In this document: piece after piece, positions 13,097 to 15,867 of the stretch | How positions within the stretch are numbered: the first letter of the stretch is position 1 | How the letters are laid out: each line of letters begins with the position of its first letter | Source of the DNA: an uncultured Clostridium sp. | GTDB lineage: Bacteria; Bacillota_I; Bacilli_A; RF39; UBA660 | NCBI GenBank assembly: GCA_902493795.1 | Contig: CABUQZ010000027.1 | Span: 1 to 15,867, forward strand | DNA length: 15,867 nt | Reading direction: 5' to 3' | Notes under the pieces: generated by a model | Told to the model about the DNA's origin: nothing | Seen by the model: only the letters and a program-made list of their open reading frames with translations | Databases searched by the model: none | Position numbers and translations under genes: made by a program

Positions 13097-14032
13097 ATGG
13101 ATATTTTAGAAATGTTTAGTTTCAATTTTCAAGAATTTGTAACATCACCAGGTGGTATATGTATTATCGTTGGTATACTATTTTTAATTGTTGGTATTGC
13201 ATTTTATTTGAAAGATGGAAAGAAAAGTAATAAAACTGAGGAAGTAAAAGAAGAAAAAGTTGAAGAAACTAAAGCTCCAGAAGCTTCAACTCCAGCACAA
13301 CCTGAAGTAGCTCCTGTTGCTGAACCTACTACAACAGCTCCTGAAGTTACTACAACTCCAGAAGTAAAACCTGTTGTTGAATCTGTTGCTGAAGCAACTC
13401 CAATTGTTGTTCCATCAGCAGGGGAGGGAGTTAAAGATGTTCCAGTAGCACCAGTTGCTGAAACAATTAACTTTAATGAGGTTTCTACATCTGCTCCTAC
13501 TGTTGTTAATGAAGTTAAACCTGAAACTTTAGATACACCTGTAGTTGCACCAGCAGCTCCAACAGTAGCACCAGTTACTCCAGCTGTTGAATCATTAGAT
13601 TCTACACCTAGTACTACACCAACTATATATGGTGGTGCAAGTCCTGAGGTTTCAAAGGCTGAAGTTCTTGATGAAAAACCAAGAGAAGTATATGGTGGTG
13701 CAAATCCACTTGAAAATACATCTCCAATTCCAACTAATGTTGTAAGAGATGCATACGAGACTACAACTGAGGCACCAACAACTGCACCAGTTGCTCCAAC
13801 AGTAGCACCAGTTACACCTGTTGCACCAACTACTGTTACAACAGAAGCACCAACAACTGCACCAGTTGCACCAGTTGCTCCTGTAGTAGCTCCTGTTACT
13901 CCAGCTGTTGAACCTGTTGTTCAAACAACTGCTCCAGTTGCACCTACAGTAGCTCCAGTAGCTCCAACAGTTGCACCTGTTGAAACTGCTCCTGTAGAAA
14001 AAAAGGAAGAAATTGAAAAATTAGAATTCTAA
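13097..14032 (+). CDS. Single-span membrane protein with Pro/Ala/Thr/Val-rich repeat tail
   Basis: A 311-residue protein of unknown function. An acidic 17-residue N-terminus precedes one membrane helix (about 18-37, GGICIIVGILFLIVGIAFYL). A basic KDGKKSNK stop and a Glu/Lys segment (48-59) follow. A low-complexity tail from 60 to 300 is built from APVAPTVAPV and EAPTTAP units. In the middle are two copies of a YGGA motif (IYGGASPE 177-184, VYGGANPLE 198-206). The end is charged (EKKEEIEKLEF). The positive-inside rule places the N-terminus outside and the repeat tail inside the cell, unlike wall-spanning Pro-rich proteins. There is no cell-wall sorting signal. SD AAGAAGGA and a strong promoter suggest real expression. 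A scaffold or tether role is possible but unproven. Confidence 0.85.
   Translation: MDILEMFSFNFQEFVTSPGGICIIVGILFLIVGIAFYLKDGKKSNKTEEVKEEKVEETKAPEASTPAQPEVAPVAEPTTTAPEVTTTPEVKPVVESVAEATPIVVPSAGEGVKDVPVAPVAETINFNEVSTSAPTVVNEVKPETLDTPVVAPAAPTVAPVTPAVESLDSTPSTTPTIYGGASPEVSKAEVLDEKPREVYGGANPLENTSPIPTNVVRDAYETTTEAPTTAPVAPTVAPVTPVAPTTVTTEAPTTAPVAPVAPVVAPVTPAVEPVVQTTAPVAPTVAPVAPTVAPVETAPVEKKEEIEKLEF
13556..13869 (+). repeat. In-frame 23-nt direct repeats inside the Pro/Ala-rich gene
   Basis: One exact 23-nt sequence occurs at 13556-13578 and 13793-13815 (237 nt, 79 codons apart). Another occurs at 13772-13794 and 13847-13869 (75 nt, 25 codons apart). All copies keep frame, so repeat number could change without frameshift. 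Confidence 0.85.
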
Positions 14033-14056
14033 AAGATGACTAAGTCATCTTTTTTT
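14031..14056 (+). terminator. Rho-independent terminator
   Basis: A 10-bp perfect stem (14031-14040 with 14044-14053) runs into a T run. It starts within the stop codon of the Pro/Ala-rich gene. Confidence 0.9.
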
Positions 14057-14069
14057 GTATTATTTGTAA

Positions 14070-14099
14070 TTTCCTTTCATATATATAATTGAAAGGAAA
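14070..14099 (+). promoter_or_regulatory. Perfect 10-bp inverted repeat covering the spoVS ribosome-binding region
   Basis: TTTCCTTTCA (14070-14079) and TGAAAGGAAA (14090-14099) are exact inverses around the 10-nt spacer TATATATAAT. The right arm contains the spoVS SD (AAAGGA). The spacer contains a TATAAT -10. It can act as a DNA operator over the promoter. If transcription starts further upstream, it can act as an RNA hairpin that hides the SD. Confidence 0.7.
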
Positions 14100-14107
14100 A
14101 AATAAAT

Positions 14108-14368
14108 ATGGAAATAATTAAAGTATCAAGTAAATCGAATCCTAACAATGTTGCTAGTGCAATATCTAATATAATAAAGAAAGATAATAAAATTGATGTT
14201 CAGGTTGTTGGCGCAGGCGCTTTAAATCAACTTGTAAAATCAATAATAATTTGTAGAGGACTTTTAGCTCCTTTAGGAATTAATATTGTATGTGTTCCTT
14301 CGTTTGTAAATTTACAAATTAATGACTCAATTAAGACCGGTATTAAAGTGCAAGTATATACTACGTAA
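14108..14368 (+). CDS. spoVS: Stage V sporulation protein S (SpoVS, Alba-like)
   Basis: A small protein of 86 residues that matches SpoVS over its full length (PF04232): MEIIKVSSKSNPNNVASAIS, then VQVVGAGALNQLVKSIIICR and LAPLGINIVCVPSFV. The fold is Alba-like, a nucleic-acid-binding type. In Bacillus subtilis SpoVS affects sporulation and septation. Close relatives occur in many non-sporulating bacteria too, so this gene alone does not show that the organism forms spores. The SD AAAGGA is about ten bases from the ATG and lies in the right arm of a perfect inverted repeat. The promoter for the next gene begins 9 nt after the stop codon, and no terminator lies between. Confidence 0.95.
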   Translation: MEIIKVSSKSNPNNVASAISNIIKKDNKIDVQVVGAGALNQLVKSIIICRGLLAPLGINIVCVPSFVNLQINDSIKTGIKVQVYTT

Positions 14369-14377
14369 AGAAAAATG

Positions 14378-14406
14378 TTGACTTTTGGACATATTTGTGC
14401 TATAAT
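14378..14406 (+). promoter_or_regulatory. Near-consensus strong promoter
   Basis: TTGACT (14378-14383), a 17-bp spacer and TATAAT (14401-14406) preceded by TG-C. This is the best match to consensus in the window. The predicted start is near 14412. Confidence 0.85.
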
Positions 14407-14411
14407 ACAAC

Positions 14412-14443
14412 TACATCTTGAGAATAGGGGTTGTAAAGGTGTA
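14412..14443 (+). promoter_or_regulatory. 5'-end hairpin in the mRNA leader
   Basis: TACATCTT (14412-14419) pairs with AAGGTGTA (14436-14443), with one wobble. The hairpin begins at or next to the predicted transcript start. It could protect the mRNA 5' end. The SD AGGGGG lies just after it. Confidence 0.45.
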
Positions 14444-14466
14444 CGTTTGTTAGGGGGTTGAATACT

Positions 14467-14886
14467 ATGAAACAGAGCTATATTTTCGAGTATCAAAATG
14501 AGAACGATTTTAGAAAGAAAGAAAGAACTTTAAGAAAGTACAATATGTTTGCTTATAAAAAATTAACTTTTACATATTATACTGAAATAAGAAATGGAAA
14601 TTTCTTAGGTGAACTTGTATCAGTATCTAAGAAAAATCATACTAAATCTTATGAATTAAAGTTACCAACTGCTGAATTATTTGCTAAAGTACATGGTCAA
14701 ATCAGATTGCATTATACTGTATATGAAGATAAAAATGTTGTATTATTAACAAATATTACTCCAGAGAAGATACTTGATGAAGGACATCGTACTGAATTAT
14801 CTACTTATAAAGGGGTAATGATTTCAAAAAGTGATCCTAAAAAAGATATGTTTAAAGTTAATTTATTGAGTATGTTACAAAAATAG
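14467..14886 (+). CDS. Uncharacterised 139-residue protein, probably highly expressed
   Basis: A soluble basic protein with no signal peptide or membrane helix. It starts at ATG 14467, nine bases after AGGGGG. The TTG at 14458 abuts the SD and is rejected. The N-terminal third is charged and probably helical (NENDFRKKERTLRKYNMFAY). The rest reads as alternating beta strands (LTFTYYTEIRNGNFLGELVS, IRLHYTVYEDKNVVLLTNIT). A Lys/Asp-rich C-terminus follows (ISKSDPKKDMFKVNLLSMLQ). I recognise no family. Strong promoter, 5' hairpin, strong SD and its own terminator suggest abundant expression. The basic charge and neighbouring spoVS would fit a nucleic-acid-associated protein, but this is only a guess. 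It is monocistronic. Confidence 0.85.
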   Translation: MKQSYIFEYQNENDFRKKERTLRKYNMFAYKKLTFTYYTEIRNGNFLGELVSVSKKNHTKSYELKLPTAELFAKVHGQIRLHYTVYEDKNVVLLTNITPEKILDEGHRTELSTYKGVMISKSDPKKDMFKVNLLSMLQK

Positions 14887-14911
14887 GACTGTCTAGTCGT
14901 CCTTTTTTTTT
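14885..14911 (+). terminator. Rho-independent terminator
   Basis: AGGAC (14885-14889) pairs with GTCCT (14899-14903), followed by nine T (14903-14911). The stem is short but GC-rich for this genome, and the left arm overlaps the stop codon. Confidence 0.75.
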
Positions 14912-14920
14912 GCTATTTTA

Positions 14921-14949
14921 TTGAAAAAAGTATTTAAGAATATTATAAT
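14921..14949 (+). promoter_or_regulatory. Strong sigma-A-type promoter of the first prepilin gene
   Basis: TTGAAA (14921-14926), a 17-bp spacer and TATAAT (14944-14949). It follows the preceding terminator by ten nucleotides. Confidence 0.8.
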
Positions 14950-14972
14950 CATATTAAGGTATGGTGATATAT

Positions 14973-15590
14973 TTGAAAAATATTAAGAATAAAAAAGGAT
15001 TTACTTTAATTGAACTTTTAGCAGTTGTTATAATTTTGGGTGTTATTATGACAATTGCAATTCCAAACATTGTTACAACACTTGATAAAAATAAAAGAGA
15101 CACTTTTATTAAAGATGCAAAAAGAGCTATTACTTCAGCAGAATATACAATAAGAACTGAAACAAAGTATGATTACCCTGATAAAGATTCTGCAGTTGTA
15201 TTTAAGCTTTCTGATTTAAAGAATTTAGATTTAGAAGTTTCTCCATATGATACTTATTATTCTATGGATGACTCTTTTGTAGCTATTACAAAAGAACCTG
15301 TTGGTTCATATGATGAATATGTATATTATGTACATTTAGTATCTTGTACTGATAAAAAATGTGATAATACTGAAACTGATTCTGTTTCGTCAAATAGAGG
15401 AATTAATTTAGTTAGATATGATGATCTTGACTCTTCTTCTAGATATGATTTAGTAGTTAAAGGATATGAAGTTGTTACTAATTATATAGAGGAAGACACT
15501 GGTGGAACATATCAAGGTATAAAAGCTGAACTTACAAGAATAAGAGATGCTAAAGGAATTACTTCAGTTACTAATGTTGTTGTCTACTAA
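14973..15590 (+). CDS. Type IV-like prepilin (first copy)
   Basis: A 205-residue type IV-like pilin or pseudopilin. The basic leader MKNIKNKKG is cut before Phe10 by prepilin peptidase. The mature part begins FTLIELLAVVIILGVIMTIA, with Glu14 as the conserved +5 glutamate for assembly, then a long helix. A globular beta-rich head follows, with Cys125 and Cys130 (CTDKKC) that could form a disulfide. The frame also begins at ATG 14961, but its SD spacing is one base. TTG 14973 sits four bases after GGTGAT and gives a leader matching the next gene's, so I prefer it; the ATG remains possible. It is exported and inserted in the membrane. No assembly ATPase or platform gene is in view. Confidence 0.92.
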   Translation: MKNIKNKKGFTLIELLAVVIILGVIMTIAIPNIVTTLDKNKRDTFIKDAKRAITSAEYTIRTETKYDYPDKDSAVVFKLSDLKNLDLEVSPYDTYYSMDDSFVAITKEPVGSYDEYVYYVHLVSCTDKKCDNTETDSVSSNRGINLVRYDDLDSSSRYDLVVKGYEVVTNYIEEDTGGTYQGIKAELTRIRDAKGITSVTNVVVY

Positions 15591-15644
15591 GTGCTAAGTT
15601 GTAAATAAATATATTTGGTTTTTGAAATTATAAATTTTGATTTA

Positions 15645-15673
15645 TTGACTATAATATTTTTGTATGCTAATAT
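15645..15673 (+). promoter_or_regulatory. Strong promoter of the second prepilin gene
   Basis: TTGACT (15645-15650), a 17-bp spacer and TAATAT (15668-15673) preceded by TG-C. It lies in the 119-nt gap between the prepilin genes, which has no clear terminator. Confidence 0.75.
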
Positions 15674-15709
15674 ATTTTTATAATAAAGAGAGGAAGGAAA
15701 AGAGAGAAA

Positions 15710-15867
15710 ATGAAAAAAATGAACAAAAAAGGTTTTACTTTGATTGAATTACTTGCTGTTATCATTATCTTAGGTGTATTAATGATTATTGCAATACCAT
15801 CAGTAACATCTTATATTCAAAATTCAAGAAAGAGTGCTTTTACTGATTCAGGACTTAACTATGTTAA
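15710..15867 (+). CDS. Type IV-like prepilin (second copy), cut by the window end
   Basis: The visible 52 residues start MKKMNKKG, a short basic leader. FTLIELLAVIIILGVLMIIA follows, with Gly8/Phe9 as the prepilin peptidase site and Glu13 as the +5 glutamate. The helix continues into SYIQNSRKSAFTDSGLNY. The N-terminus is nearly the same as the first copy's, so the two are paralogues. The ATG is preceded by a purine-rich AGGAAGGAAAAGAG stretch serving as SD. The frame is open to the last base of the window. The gene has its own promoter, so copies may be expressed at different levels. Confidence 0.93.
   Translation, partial: MKKMNKKGFTLIELLAVIIILGVLMIIAIPSVTSYIQNSRKSAFTDSGLNYV

Noticed and set aside
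13652..13924. Cys/Trp/Asn/Ser-rich minus-strand frame of 90 codons
   Set aside because: It is the antisense reading of the Pro/Ala/Thr repeats; the odd composition comes from the repeated codons.
14227..14496. Minus-strand frame of 89 codons over spoVS and the next promoter
   Set aside because: It overlaps spoVS and a near-consensus promoter and has no SD or domain.
15591..15644. Possible terminator between the two prepilin genes
   Set aside because: Only short AT palindromes such as AAATATATTT are present, with no GC stem or long T run.
1..15867. CRISPR array, tRNA or rRNA genes, insertion sequence or integrase
   Set aside because: I see no regularly spaced repeats, no cloverleaf or rRNA signature, and no transposase or recombinase-like frame.

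Overview
The window looks like chromosome from a very AT-rich, low-GC Firmicute (Bacilli/Clostridia grade). It uses the standard bacterial code: TGA closes several genes, and Trp is TGG. An anaerobic or fermentative lifestyle is suggested by pyruvate formate-lyase with its activase. SpoVS, a two-domain flavodoxin lipoprotein, a CarD-type regulator and type IV-like prepilins fit an uncultured, gut-type Firmicute. The taxonomic placement is inference only. Most promoters have a clear -10, often preceded by TG one base upstream. Many genes carry strong Shine-Dalgarno (SD) sequences such as AGGTGAT or AAGGAG. Several starts are therefore placed a few codons inside the longest open frame, which begins at a GTG or TTG that is really part of, or next to, the SD.

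Layout. 1-1304: a truncated nucleoside-deoxyribosyltransferase-like remnant converges, across a shared terminator, with a lone MvaI/BcnI-type restriction endonuclease that has no methyltransferase in view. 1408-2409: a 35-residue single-helix membrane peptide is translationally coupled to rsmI (16S rRNA methyltransferase). 2410-6048: a promoter drives a five-helix membrane protein, pflB and pflA, closed by a terminator. 6054-7613: an unrecognised soluble protein and a SAM-dependent methyltransferase of the RlmI-like group. 7687-9133: a lipoprotein fusing flavodoxin and cyclophilin-like domains, followed by a carboxymuconolactone decarboxylase-family protein.

9066-9976 is a decaying stretch. 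A CarD-family regulator is frameshifted at a run of seven T, two promoter-hairpin modules flank it, and a C-terminal remnant of a cytidylate kinase-like protein follows. 10062-12315 carries a membrane protein with an internally duplicated DUF1294 unit, an XRE regulator with a membrane and external C-terminal domain, and an unknown protein with a possible ADP-ribosyltransferase-like pattern. 12355-15867 holds an RluA-type pseudouridine synthase, a membrane-anchored Pro/Ala/Thr/Val-rich repeat protein, spoVS behind a perfect inverted repeat, an unknown protein with the best promoter in the window, and two tandem prepilin genes, each with its own promoter. The second prepilin runs off the end.

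No complete new defence or mobile system is convincingly visible. The most unusual items are the coupled 35-residue peptide, the CarD frameshift with its flanking hairpin modules, the Pro/Ala-rich anchored protein, and the spoVS/unknown/prepilin block.
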